From the NCBI GenBank assembly GCA_949298665.1, contig CASFXO010000399.1:1-14731 (forward strand): a stretch of DNA of 14,731 nucleotides, written 5' to 3'. The position numbers and the translations under genes were made by a program. The notes beneath the pieces were generated by a model that made no database searches, was not told the origin of the DNA, and saw nothing but the letters and a program-made list of their open reading frames with translations. The stretch comes from an uncultured Lentisphaeria bacterium (lineage in GTDB: Bacteria; Verrucomicrobiota; Lentisphaeria; Victivallales; Victivallaceae). Below are positions 5,772 to 13,635 of this stretch, one piece after another (position 1 is the first letter of the stretch; each line of letters starts with the position of its first letter).

Positions 5772-6698
5772 ATGACCAGACAGCCTCCCCAATACCGCAA
5801 CATGTTGAGTGACCGGCAGATTTCCTGCCACTTGTCAGCCTCCGACCGCGACGGTGCCGTGCGCGAACTGCTCGCATTGCTGGAACCGGAGGTCAACGGC
5901 TTTGATGCGGAAACCGCGTTTCGTGCGGTGATCGACCGCGAGGAGGTGTTTCCCACCGTGATTGCCCCGGGGCTGGCGGTCCCCCATGCCCGGCTGCCGG
6001 ATCTGGACCGGCCGCTGCTGGCGGTGGGGATTGCGCCGGAAGGGATCGATTTTCAGCAGCCGGAGATGCCGCCGGTGCGGGTGGCGGTGCTGATATTGAC
6101 GCCCGGAGACGATCCGGGACTGCACCTGCAGCTGCTTTCGGGACTGACTGCCGTTTTCAAGGAAACGCCGGACGCGGTGGAACGGCTGGCGCGGATGCGG
6201 GCGCCGGAAGAGGTTCGGGAATTTCTGGCGGGAGGGCGGCATCTGGTTCCGGATTTCCTCACCGCGCGGGATCTGATGGATCGCAAAATACCGGTGCTGC
6301 GTGAAGAGGACTCGGTGCAGTCGGCGATTCACACTTTTGCCGTGAGCGGTTTCGGGGAGTTGCCGGTACTGGATCGTGAGGACGATTTGCGGGGGGTGCT
6401 GTCCATCGCCGATCTGCTGCAGCTGAGTTTGCCGGAACATCTGCTGTGGATGGAGGATCTGTCTCCCTTTTACCGGTTTCAACCGTTTTCCGAGATGCTC
6501 CGGAATGCCGGTGAAACCAAAATCGCCGACGTCATGCGCGAGGAATATCTGAAGGTATCGGAGCGGATGCCGGCGATCCAGCTGGCCAAATTGTTTCTGG
6601 TGAACAAGGTGCTTCAGATCATCGTGGTGGATGACCGGGACCGGCTGGCCGGGGTGGTGACGATGCGCGATTTCTGTGCCAAACTTTTCTGGGAATGA
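5772..6698 (+). CDS. PTS EIIA (PtsN/fructose type) fused to a CBS pair
   Basis: The 308-residue protein joins two regulatory modules. Residues 10-155 are a type-2 PTS EIIA domain: VIAPGLAVPHAR carries the phospho-acceptor His72, and PGLHLQLLSGL holds the second conserved His118. Residues 165-220 and 248-305 are two CBS motifs (FLTARDLMDRKIPVL, ELPVLDREDDLRGVLSIADLL; IADVMREEYLKV, IIVVDDRDRLAGVVTMRDF) that would bind adenine nucleotides. No EIIB or EIIC domain is present, so this is a phosphorelay/energy sensor rather than a sugar transporter part. AAGGAG at 5761-5766 decides the start at 5772; an in-frame ATG at 5745 lies before this site. The transporter gene follows after 30 bases in the same operon, so the likely role is control of ion transport. 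That role is inferred. Confidence 0.88.
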   Translation: MTRQPPQYRNMLSDRQISCHLSASDRDGAVRELLALLEPEVNGFDAETAFRAVIDREEVFPTVIAPGLAVPHARLPDLDRPLLAVGIAPEGIDFQQPEMPPVRVAVLILTPGDDPGLHLQLLSGLTAVFKETPDAVERLARMRAPEEVREFLAGGRHLVPDFLTARDLMDRKIPVLREEDSVQSAIHTFAVSGFGELPVLDREDDLRGVLSIADLLQLSLPEHLLWMEDLSPFYRFQPFSEMLRNAGETKIADVMREEYLKVSERMPAIQLAKLFLVNKVLQIIVVDDRDRLAGVVTMRDFCAKLFWE

Positions 6699-6728
6699 CA
6701 ACCGAGCGGAGAAAGGATTCCTGGCATC

Positions 6729-8498
6729 ATGCATGGAGAAGAAGGTGGAATGCAGCTCGGCGTCCGGCAGCTGCTGACGCGGCTGGCGGTGATGGTCGGC
6801 GCGGGCGTGGCGGCGGGGGTGATCGGCGGCTGCACGGTGTTCGACGTGCGGCAGGCGGCGGCGGTGGCGGTGTTTTTCTCGATCATTCTCGGGACGTTGT
6901 TCTTCTGGAATTTCCGGCTGGCGATCGCCTTTCTCGGGCTGTCGGTGCTGATCTGCACGCATTCGCTGAACATTCAGCAGTTCGTGCAGTCATCGGCGCT
7001 GGAGGTGATCCTCTTCCTGGTCGGAATGATGATCATCGTCGGGGCGCTGCGCGATCTGGGGTTTTTCTCCTGGATCGTACAGTGCATCGTGTCCATGCCG
7101 AATATTTCGGGGGGGAAGTTCATCGTGGTGACCTCGGCGGCCTCGGCGCTGCTGGCCTGCGCGGTGGATGAGGTGACGTCGATCATCTTCATTTCCACGC
7201 TGATCTTTCAGGTCTGCGACCGGCTCAAGCTCAACCCGACGCCGTATGTCATCATTGCGGTGCTCTGTACCAATATCGGCAGCGCCGGGACGATGATGGG
7301 CAATCCGGTGGGGATCTACATCGGGACCAAGGGCGGGTTGACGTTCGGCGACTTCATGACCTGGGCGTTTCCGCTGATGCTGCTGGCGCTGGCGTCGACG
7401 GTGGCGGTTACGTACTGGTATTTCCGGCGGGAGGTGGCGCTGTTCAACGAACACCTGCAGGCGCGCCTGGCCCGGAACCTGTCGCTGGCATCGACGGTGG
7501 ATGTGCCCTATGTGCAGGGGCTGGTGCTGTTGCTGGCCACGGTGCTGGCGATCGCCTCGCATCATCAGATCGAGAGCTGGCTGGGGCTGGGTAAGAACAG
7601 CGTGCTGCTGATTGCGCCGCTGGCCTGCTCCGGCGTGGTGATGATCATCCGGCGCGACCGGGCGCGGCATTATGTGGAGCGGGACGTGGACTGGTGGACG
7701 CTGCTCTTCTTCATGCTACTGTTCGCAATTGCGGGGACGCTGGAGCACACGCACGTCGACCGGATCATGGCATCGCGGTTCGCGGGAATCTGCGGGACGG
7801 AACACGCGGTGCTGGTGCCGTTCATTCTGGCGGTGACGGCGTTGGGATCGGCGTTTGTGGACAACGTGATTTTCGTGGCGGCGTTCTGTCCGGTGATCGA
7901 ACAGCTGGCGGTCAACGTCAAGGATCTGCCGTTGTGGTGGGCGCTGCTTTTCGGCGCGTGTTTCGGCGGGAACATCACCATGATCGGCAGCACGGCCAAT
8001 ATCGTGGCGCTGGGGATGCTGGAGAAACGGGCACACGCGCAGGTCGGCTTTTTCCAGTGGTTGAAGATCGGCTTTCTCTCGGCGCTGCTGGCCTGTGTGG
8101 TGGCCTGGGCGGGACTGATGCTGCTGGAACCGTGGATGCCGGACCGCCATGTCCAGCTGAAATATGAATATCTGACCGCGGATTCCGGGAAGGTCTTCCA
8201 CGGCAAGAACGCGGAACTGAAGGCCCGGTGTACGGGACGCGCGTCGCTGCCGTCGCTGCCGGGATTTCCGGCGGCGGAGTACGAGGCGTTCTGGCTGTCG
8301 CCGCCGTCGGGCGGGCGGGGACCGGCCGTCCCCGTGCTGGTGCCGAAGGCGCACCGGGAGCTGACTGCGACGCTGGAGGCGGCGGACGACACGGTTCTTG
8401 CGCTGCGGGGAAAAGTGCACACCATGGCGGCGGAGCTGCCGGACTCTCTGCATCTTCTCGTATTGGAAGCGGTATCGCCGGCCGCGGTGGAAGAGTGA
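6729..8498 (+). CDS. ArsB/NhaD-type (ion transporter superfamily) permease with soluble C-terminal tail
   Basis: It is an inner-membrane transporter of the ArsB/NhaD/SLC13 group with about 11-12 hydrophobic segments between residues 14 and 467. Both pseudo-symmetric signatures are present. The first half has CAVDEVTSIIF (144-154) and TNIGSAGTMMGNPVGIYIG (181-199). The second half has DVDWWTLLFFMLLF (319-332), FVDNVIF (376-382) and GGNITMIGSTANIVALGM (413-430). These fit Na+/H+ antiporters of the NhaD type, though arsenite or dicarboxylate transport cannot be excluded. Residues from about 470 to 589 form a hydrophilic tail not usual for the family. GAAAGGA at 6711-6717 supports ATG 6729; ATG 6750 with GAAGG four bases upstream is an alternative. 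It is co-transcribed with the EIIA-CBS protein, which probably regulates it. Confidence 0.85.
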   Translation: MHGEEGGMQLGVRQLLTRLAVMVGAGVAAGVIGGCTVFDVRQAAAVAVFFSIILGTLFFWNFRLAIAFLGLSVLICTHSLNIQQFVQSSALEVILFLVGMMIIVGALRDLGFFSWIVQCIVSMPNISGGKFIVVTSAASALLACAVDEVTSIIFISTLIFQVCDRLKLNPTPYVIIAVLCTNIGSAGTMMGNPVGIYIGTKGGLTFGDFMTWAFPLMLLALASTVAVTYWYFRREVALFNEHLQARLARNLSLASTVDVPYVQGLVLLLATVLAIASHHQIESWLGLGKNSVLLIAPLACSGVVMIIRRDRARHYVERDVDWWTLLFFMLLFAIAGTLEHTHVDRIMASRFAGICGTEHAVLVPFILAVTALGSAFVDNVIFVAAFCPVIEQLAVNVKDLPLWWALLFGACFGGNITMIGSTANIVALGMLEKRAHAQVGFFQWLKIGFLSALLACVVAWAGLMLLEPWMPDRHVQLKYEYLTADSGKVFHGKNAELKARCTGRASLPSLPGFPAAEYEAFWLSPPSGGRGPAVPVLVPKAHRELTATLEAADDTVLALRGKVHTMAAELPDSLHLLVLEAVSPAAVEE

Positions 8499-8501
8499 TC
8501 A

Positions 8502-8537
8502 CCGCCTTCCGTCCGGGGGTTCCCGAACGGAAGGCGG
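8502..8537. terminator. Strong hairpin terminator shared by convergent genes
   Basis: CCGCCTTCCGT (8502-8512) pairs perfectly with ACGGAAGGCGG (8527-8537) over 11 bases. An inner CGGG/CCCG stem sits within the 14-base loop. It fills the 45-base gap between the transporter stop (8498) and the lyase stop (8544), so it can serve both strands. Trailing T runs are weak on both sides. Confidence 0.7.
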
Positions 8538-8543
8538 ACCGGT

Positions 8544-11500
8544 TTACTGCCGGAGCAGCCGGACCGTGTGGGCGGCGCCGTCGCCGGCGGGGAGCGAGAC
8601 CAGGGTTCTGCCGTTTTCGGTGTGAAGCCGGGCGGGACCGGAGAGCAGACGCCATTGTCCGTTCAGTGTCAGGGTGAAGACGCCGGGCGCGTTGCGGAAA
8701 TCGGTATGGAGGTCGATCCAGTTTTTCTTCGGCAGGATCGGACGCCACTGTCTGCCGATGTCCGGCATGGCGGCGCGAAGTTCCAGCTGATCCCCGTCGA
8801 AACGGAACGCCGCCAGTACCGGAGCGTCGGTTGCCGCCAGGGGGCCGACCTGAACTTTGCCGGGGGCGAAGACGGCCGCCCAGATTCCGCGATCGGGGAA
8901 TTCGACGGCGTGGACGCCGCCGGCCCTGCGCAGGACCCGGTACGGATACGGCCGTTCCAGACCGTTCAGCAAAATGGCGTATTCCCAGCCGCCGTTTTGA
9001 GGCGCCGTGCCGTGCTGGATGACCGCCACTTCGAAATCACCGTCGCCGCCGGTGGATTTGCCGTATTTCTCCAGCGGGAAACTCTGATGCTGCCGATGGA
9101 CCTGAACGTTTTTCCCGTCGGGAATGACGTAGCCGATGCCGGCGGAATCGCGCAGCGTCAGTGTTCCGTCGCCGCCTTCTTCGGCGGCGGGGAGCGCAGT
9201 CAGCGTCCGGCCGTTGACGATGGTCGGCTGCTCGCCGGGGGTGTCGAGACGGCGCTGAAAAAGCGTGGTTTCCACCGGATGCTCCCGGTCAGTCGAGGCG
9301 AGGCCGGATCCCAGGGAGAGAATCATGTCGTCCACAAAGAAGACCGACTGGTCGAATTTCAGGCCGGATTGATAATACTGGTCGGAAAACCGCATGAGAA
9401 AGAGGCCGTTGTCGCCGATCTCCATGCCCCCCATGGCGGGTTCGCCGGTGAAATGGCGGGACGCGTCCTTGATCGGTACCGGGTCCAGATCGGCGAAGGC
9501 GGTCCGGATGGTCGTCGCACCCGGGATCCGGGTGAAATCCCACCCCTTCCAGGCATAGCCGCTGCCGGCGAGCGACACGGGGGTTCCTTTGGAAAGAATG
9601 GTGATCGAGCCGCGGCTGAGATTGCGGCCGAGCTGGCCTTCGGCGCCGCTTTCGAAGTCCCAGATATAGCGGCTGTTGCCTTTGACCGCGGCCAGCGTTT
9701 CGCCGCGCCGGTGGAAGGAGGCTCCGGCATAGGGGACGGCGCGATGCCCCTGCGGGGTGGGTTCCGGCTGGACGAGCTCCCGGAATTCGGCGGCGAAGCG
9801 TTCCATGTCCTCGGCATTGCCCAGAGTACCGGTGAAGGTGTTGCCCTTGTAGGAGACGGAGCGGAATTTATCCCTGACCGGCTTGTATTGCAGATCATAG
9901 AGCCGCAGGAACGCGGCGGCCAGCTCCCGGTCCGGCGTCTCGAAAAGCTGCGCGGCGTAGGCGTATCCGGGGATCCCGGGAACGAGCCCGTCCGGCCAGA
10001 AGGGCCAGCGGCCGTTCAGGGCGATGGTATAATCATATTTCTGGGCGACGAACCGCGCCAGAAGCAGGGATTTCTTCAAATTGTTCCGGGCCGTTTCGTT
10101 CAAGGCGAACGGGGTGCCGCGCAGCCAGTAGCCAAGGCGCGCGGCCATTTCGACGCCGTGAATGCCGTAGCCGTTCCAGTACGGATTGGAGTGGTGGTAC
10201 AGGGCGCCGTCCGGCTTGATCAGGGCATTGAGGCCACGGGTGACGGCCAGCGCCCGGTTGAGGTCGTCGGCGAATTTCCGCAGCAGCAGCACCCGCATGT
10301 CGGGATCCTCCATGCTGATGATGGAGAGCAGCTGGAACAGGGCGATGGTGCGCAGGGAATCCGCGCCTTCGCAGCTGACCCGGACCTTGGGATCGTACAT
10401 CTGACGGAAGAGGGAAACATAGTGGCTGTTTTCCACCTCCCGCTTGAGAATGCCGGCCTTTTCCAGTTCCGGGCGCATCAGGAAAATCGTGAGGGAGTAT
10501 CCCGCCAGTCCCAGATGCAGTCCGTATCCGGTGCCCATGGCGCTGCCGGTCGCCCAGCCCTGATCGTGGGCGTGATCGAAGGCCAGAATGATCTTTTCCA
10601 GCAGTTCGGGGCTGTGATAATACGGGTTGGGCTGGTCCGGCGTCCCCGGGTCATGCCATGCCAGCGCCATCGGGAGCACGCAGTTGTCGAAGAAATCATG
10701 GATATGGGGCTGTCCGCCGTGGATGACGTTGAAAACCGGGTTGCCGGTGATCCGGCCGTCGGGGTGGCGGCGGATTTCGAAGGCGTCGAATTTCTTCAAC
10801 GTTTCCGGCATTTTGCGGATGGTGGCGTCGGCGATGACGGCGAGTTCCGGATTCTTCCGGGCGTCGGCACTGCCGGTCAACCATTGCCGCAGGCGTTCTT
10901 CAATGAGTTCGACGGCATCGAGGTCTGCCTGTTCAACCGGTTTCCGGGGCAGGGAAAACGGGGTGGCGAAAACCTTTTCCGTCTGGTTCGGTCCGCCTTG
11001 CCGGGCGGTGTTGACGGTTACCTGCCGGTCACTTTCCCGCGCCCAGTAGACGTAATCGGTCAGTTCCATCCGGTCGAGGTACAACGTTCCGGAAGTGAGT
11101 CCGGAGGCGTTGAGGCGCATTAATTCCATGGGCTGTTTGGCATCGACAGTCCGGGCATCGAGGCGGGGCAGGAGCCAGACGGCGCGCCAGCCGGTGAAAT
11201 TCTGGCGCACCGGAAACCGGTAGCGGGGGCGATTCGCCCGCAATCCGGCTTCCGTCCCGAATTCGATCAGCAGTTCACCCCGCGGATCGGGTTTCTCCCG
11301 GTAGAGCCAGAGCTTCAGGCCGCCGTCGCGGTTGGCGGCGAACTTCAGTCCCTCCGGATCGCGGAATACCAGAGTCCCGCCACGTTGAAAATCCCAGCGC
11401 AGGGAATGGTTTCCGTGTTTGAAATGCCGGTCGGAGATGGAGACCTTGGATCGTTCCGGGGTCAGGAACTGCAATTCGTCATCCGTCTCGAATGAGTGAC

Positions 11501-11642
11501 AGGAGACTTTGAATTTTCCCACGTCGAAGCCGCTGCCGACATCGTATCCGGCGGAGATTTCTCCCCGCACGGCGGCGGGGATGGTCGGCAGCAGCAGCGA
11601 CAACAGAAGCGCGGAGCGGAACGGGGGGATGAGAAAACGCAT
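8544..11642 (-). CDS. Secreted polysaccharide lyase family 8, chondroitinase ABC-like
   Basis: PL8 enzymes cleave uronic-acid polymers such as chondroitin and dermatan sulfate or hyaluronan by beta-elimination. The 1032-residue protein has a signal peptide (1-27) and a chondroitinase-type N-terminal beta-domain (about 45-200; CHSFETDDELQFL, ISDRHFKHGNHSLRWDF). An alpha/alpha toroid follows (about 240-590), then large beta-sandwich domains (about 635-1032; GWDFTRIPGATTI, VETTLFQRRLD, VHRQHQS). By alignment from memory to Proteus chondroitinase ABC I, the catalytic residues are H484 (in HHSNPYWNGYG), Y492 (or Y488), R545 (in LNGRWPF) and E664 (in IWDFES), all present, so it should be active. 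One residue is inserted between His and Tyr relative to that enzyme. Its ATG lies 11 bases past the pseudopilin stop, with its GAGGG site around that stop codon, so the two are co-translated. Exact substrate is uncertain. Confidence 0.9.
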   Translation of the reverse strand: MRFLIPPFRSALLLSLLLPTIPAAVRGEISAGYDVGSGFDVGKFKVSCHSFETDDELQFLTPERSKVSISDRHFKHGNHSLRWDFQRGGTLVFRDPEGLKFAANRDGGLKLWLYREKPDPRGELLIEFGTEAGLRANRPRYRFPVRQNFTGWRAVWLLPRLDARTVDAKQPMELMRLNASGLTSGTLYLDRMELTDYVYWARESDRQVTVNTARQGGPNQTEKVFATPFSLPRKPVEQADLDAVELIEERLRQWLTGSADARKNPELAVIADATIRKMPETLKKFDAFEIRRHPDGRITGNPVFNVIHGGQPHIHDFFDNCVLPMALAWHDPGTPDQPNPYYHSPELLEKIILAFDHAHDQGWATGSAMGTGYGLHLGLAGYSLTIFLMRPELEKAGILKREVENSHYVSLFRQMYDPKVRVSCEGADSLRTIALFQLLSIISMEDPDMRVLLLRKFADDLNRALAVTRGLNALIKPDGALYHHSNPYWNGYGIHGVEMAARLGYWLRGTPFALNETARNNLKKSLLLARFVAQKYDYTIALNGRWPFWPDGLVPGIPGYAYAAQLFETPDRELAAAFLRLYDLQYKPVRDKFRSVSYKGNTFTGTLGNAEDMERFAAEFRELVQPEPTPQGHRAVPYAGASFHRRGETLAAVKGNSRYIWDFESGAEGQLGRNLSRGSITILSKGTPVSLAGSGYAWKGWDFTRIPGATTIRTAFADLDPVPIKDASRHFTGEPAMGGMEIGDNGLFLMRFSDQYYQSGLKFDQSVFFVDDMILSLGSGLASTDREHPVETTLFQRRLDTPGEQPTIVNGRTLTALPAAEEGGDGTLTLRDSAGIGYVIPDGKNVQVHRQHQSFPLEKYGKSTGGDGDFEVAVIQHGTAPQNGGWEYAILLNGLERPYPYRVLRRAGGVHAVEFPDRGIWAAVFAPGKVQVGPLAATDAPVLAAFRFDGDQLELRAAMPDIGRQWRPILPKKNWIDLHTDFRNAPGVFTLTLNGQWRLLSGPARLHTENGRTLVSLPAGDGAAHTVRLLRQ

Positions 11643-11653
11643 GGCGGTGACCC

Positions 11654-12349
11654 TCAGTCGATAACTACGGTATTCGGTTCCTGGTTGCGGCCGAAGAACT
11701 CCGGATCGGAGAGATAATTATCGCCGATCAGGTACTTCGGGGCGGCGTGCATGTCCATGTAGGTGACGTTGATTTTGCCGTTGTGCCGGTAGCGGACTTC
11801 CTCGCCGACGCCTTCGTAGTCGGCGGTGGTTCCCAGGGCGCCGAAGCTGTCGGTGTACCCCGGCAGACAGAGACGTCCGTCGGCAATGCCCATCAGGAGG
11901 GACGGCTTCCGGAGACGCTGGATTTTCTGGGGCGCATATTTGTTGTATCCGAAAATCCGGTAGTTGCTGATCGCGTTGTTGAACCCGTAACTGGAGACGA
12001 TGCCGCGATATTTGTGCTTATAGGGGGAGTTGCACTGGTAAGGTTTGAATTTGAGGGGATCTTCGTCGGTGAAGTCGATTCCGTATTTTTGGGAACTGCC
12101 CAGATACGGCAGCAGCACAATGGTGCCCATCTGGGTGGCGGTACCGTAGGCGAAGACCAGATACCCGTTGTTGTCGTCGGCGTACAGCGTGAGGGCATTG
12201 CCCTGCTGCTTGAGGTTGTTCAGACAGTTGGCGGCGTGGGCGGTCAGGCGGGCCTTGTTGAGCGCGGGCAGCAGCATTCCGGCCAGAATGGCGATAATGG
12301 CGATGACGATGAGCAGTTCGATCAGGGTGAAATGCCGTTTTCTGTTCAT
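11654..12349 (-). CDS. Pseudopilin-like protein (prepilin-type N-terminus, H-X9-D tail)
   Basis: This 231-residue protein starts with a prepilin-type N-terminus: a short basic leader MNRKRH, then FTLIELLIVIAIIAILAGMLLPAL with Glu at mature position 5. A soluble C-terminal domain follows. The residue before the cleavage point is His6 rather than the classical Gly. Near the C-terminus RYRHNGKINVTYMDMH matches the H-X9-DG motif seen in PVC-group pseudopilins, with H189 and D199 but Met in place of the final Gly. Such proteins are very numerous in Lentisphaerota; their function is unproven, and type II secretion-like or surface assembly roles are proposed. AAGGA lies about 8 bases before ATG 12349. 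It is followed by the PL8 lyase after 11 bases, implying a linked role in exporting or handling the polysaccharide. A sigma-54-like promoter lies upstream. Confidence 0.88.
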   Translation of the reverse strand: MNRKRHFTLIELLIVIAIIAILAGMLLPALNKARLTAHAANCLNNLKQQGNALTLYADDNNGYLVFAYGTATQMGTIVLLPYLGSSQKYGIDFTDEDPLKFKPYQCNSPYKHKYRGIVSSYGFNNAISNYRIFGYNKYAPQKIQRLRKPSLLMGIADGRLCLPGYTDSFGALGTTADYEGVGEEVRYRHNGKINVTYMDMHAAPKYLIGDNYLSDPEFFGRNQEPNTVVID

Positions 12350-12382
12350 GTTCCGGTCCTTTCTGTCAGTTGTGTTCCTGGT

Positions 12383-12398
12383 TGCAATATTTTTCCCG
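12383..12398 (-). promoter_or_regulatory. Candidate sigma-54 (-24/-12) promoter for the pseudopilin-lyase operon
   Basis: Read on the minus strand, C-GG-GAAAAATA-TTGCA has GG (12397-12396) and GC (12385-12384) separated by exactly 10 bases, with a perfect TTGCA at the -12 end. The CAC of the -24 element is not matched. It predicts a start near 12372 and a leader of about 23 bases that just holds the ribosome binding site. A sigma-54 activator gene lies 1.2 kb upstream, and no good sigma-70 promoter is seen here. Confidence 0.4.
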
Positions 12399-12409
12399 GT
12401 TCGCTTGAA

Positions 12410-12425
12410 TTCTGAATTTTTCTGA
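12410..12425. repeat. TTCTGA direct repeat, 10-base period, upstream of the sigma-54-like element
   Basis: TTCTGA occurs at 12410-12415 and 12420-12425, one helical turn apart and about 12 bases upstream of the -24 element on the minus strand. It could be an operator half-site pair. Nothing in the sequence identifies its binder. Confidence 0.3.
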
Positions 12426-12445
12426 TGGTTTCCAATTGTTGTTAC

Positions 12446-12456
12446 GGTTCAGAACC
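12446..12456. repeat. Perfect palindrome GGTTC-A-GAACC at the regulator stop codon
   Basis: The 11-base palindrome overlaps the stop of the GntR-type regulator and lies about 50 bases upstream of the sigma-54-like element. It shares the TTCTGA/TCAGAA core with the nearby repeats. It may be an operator or part of a small hairpin. Confidence 0.35.
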
Positions 12457-13498
12457 CCGGCGGACGCTCTCCCGGTTCCACCAGTTTTCCCGGCAGGTAG
12501 ATCCGCCGTGAGCCGCGGGTCGGAACTTCCATGCGCGCCACGCATTCTTCGAAGGCGGTCCGGCCGATGGTTTTCCAGTTGATGGCGATGGTCGGGAAAC
12601 GGTGGAACCATTTCACGTGGACGCTTTTGCCGTCCATGCCGAGAATGGTCCGTTCCGCCGGGAGATGACCGCCGCACTGCCGGTGATAACGGCCGCAAAG
12701 GTATTCGAGCAAATTGTCCGAGGTGCAGAAGAGACCTTCGTTACGGGCAGGAAAGGGGACGGTTTCCTTTTCATAGGACTGTACATGCAGGGCCGCAACC
12801 GTGCCCCCGGCGCTTTCCCAGAAAAACGCCATGATTTTGGCCCGGTTGAAGAAAACCGGACGCGGGTCGGTGTAGATGTGCAGCCGATCGATTCCCCGTG
12901 CCCGGAAGTATCGGACCGCCTGGGTGGCGGCATTGAACGGATCGATGTCCACCAGCGACAGTTTTTCTTCGAAGTCGGAGACCATCATCACACCGACCGC
13001 GGGGATATTCAGCGAAAGATTGGCCGCGCGCCAGTCGAACTCCCGGAGCAGAATCACGCCGTCGCACTGGCGGTTGAGGCGATCCAGCGTTCCGGCAGGA
13101 ATTTCATACTGGCTGTAGGGAAATACCATCAGTTCATACCGGTATTGCAGCGCCATGCGCTGAATCTCGCTGAATGCGGTGTAGTAGATCCCGGGATACC
13201 CGCCGCTTTCTTCGTTCTGGATGTAGACCAGCACGCCCAGCGGTTTGGTGGCCCGGCGCCGGTCGGGGTCGTGCGCGCCGCGGGCGACGAAGATGCCGCG
13301 CTTGGGCGATTTCCGGAGCGTGCCCCGGTGGCAGAGATAGTCGATCCCGCGCAGCGTGGAGCCGTAGCTCAGGCCGAATTTCTGCCCCAGGGAGCGGACC
13401 GACGGCAGCCGGGCGCCCGGCAGGTATTCCTCGGTCATGATCCGGGTTTCTATATATTCGATGAGTTCGGCGGCGATTTCCGGCTTCCGGCTGTTCAT
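12449..13498 (-). CDS. GntR-headed transcriptional regulator with LacI-type sugar-sensing domain
   Basis: Residues 8-75 form a GntR winged helix (LIEYIETRI, PGARLPSVRSLGQKFGLSYGSTLRGIDYL, SPKRGIFVARG). Residues 85-340 resemble a periplasmic-binding-protein-like ligand domain of the LacI/AraR kind (KPLGVLVYIQNE, CDGVILLREF, IPAVGVMMVSDF, VDIDPFNAATQAVRYF, FPTIAINWKTIGRTAFE). Such regulators usually bind a sugar or sugar derivative and release or bind operator DNA. The frame is open further upstream, but ATG 13498 with AGGAGG a few bases before it and the promoter at 13524-13552 fix the start (349 residues). It is transcribed toward the pseudopilin-lyase pair, ending 99 bases before it, so that pair is the likely target. 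The ligand is not predictable; an unsaturated uronide would suit. Confidence 0.85.
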   Translation of the reverse strand: MNSRKPEIAAELIEYIETRIMTEEYLPGARLPSVRSLGQKFGLSYGSTLRGIDYLCHRGTLRKSPKRGIFVARGAHDPDRRRATKPLGVLVYIQNEESGGYPGIYYTAFSEIQRMALQYRYELMVFPYSQYEIPAGTLDRLNRQCDGVILLREFDWRAANLSLNIPAVGVMMVSDFEEKLSLVDIDPFNAATQAVRYFRARGIDRLHIYTDPRPVFFNRAKIMAFFWESAGGTVAALHVQSYEKETVPFPARNEGLFCTSDNLLEYLCGRYHRQCGGHLPAERTILGMDGKSVHVKWFHRFPTIAINWKTIGRTAFEECVARMEVPTRGSRRIYLPGKLVEPGERPPGF

Positions 13499-13523
13499 GG
13501 TTCCTCCTGGGGTTCCGGTTATG

Positions 13524-13552
13524 ATTATAGTGAAGAACCGGACGAAAAGCAA
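13524..13552 (-). promoter_or_regulatory. Sigma-70-type promoter for the GntR-type regulator
   Basis: Minus-strand TTGCTT (13552-13547) and perfect TATAAT (13529-13524) are 17 bases apart. The predicted start near 13517 gives a leader of about 19 bases carrying the AGGAGG site. The regulator therefore has its own promoter separate from the sigma-54 activator upstream. Confidence 0.65.
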
Positions 13553-13560
13553 TGGCGATG

Positions 13561-13582
13561 ATCTGAAATCTGATCTATCTGA
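13561..13582. repeat. Three ATCTGA repeats upstream of the regulator promoter
   Basis: ATCTGA occurs at 13561-13566, 13568-13573 and 13577-13582, starting 9 bases upstream of the -35 box on the minus strand. Position and repetition suggest an operator or activator site for the regulator gene. The cluster is AT-rich compared with its surroundings. Confidence 0.4.
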
Positions 13583-13635
13583 TCCAGGTTTTCATCCGGA
13601 AATCGTCGCCTGAGATTCGGGAAGGGGGCCGGTCG

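Noticed and set aside
8568..11123. Plus-strand frame of 851 codons inside the PL8 lyase
   Set aside because: It lies antisense to a lyase with signal peptide, domains and catalytic residues; it has no ribosome binding site or recognisable motif.
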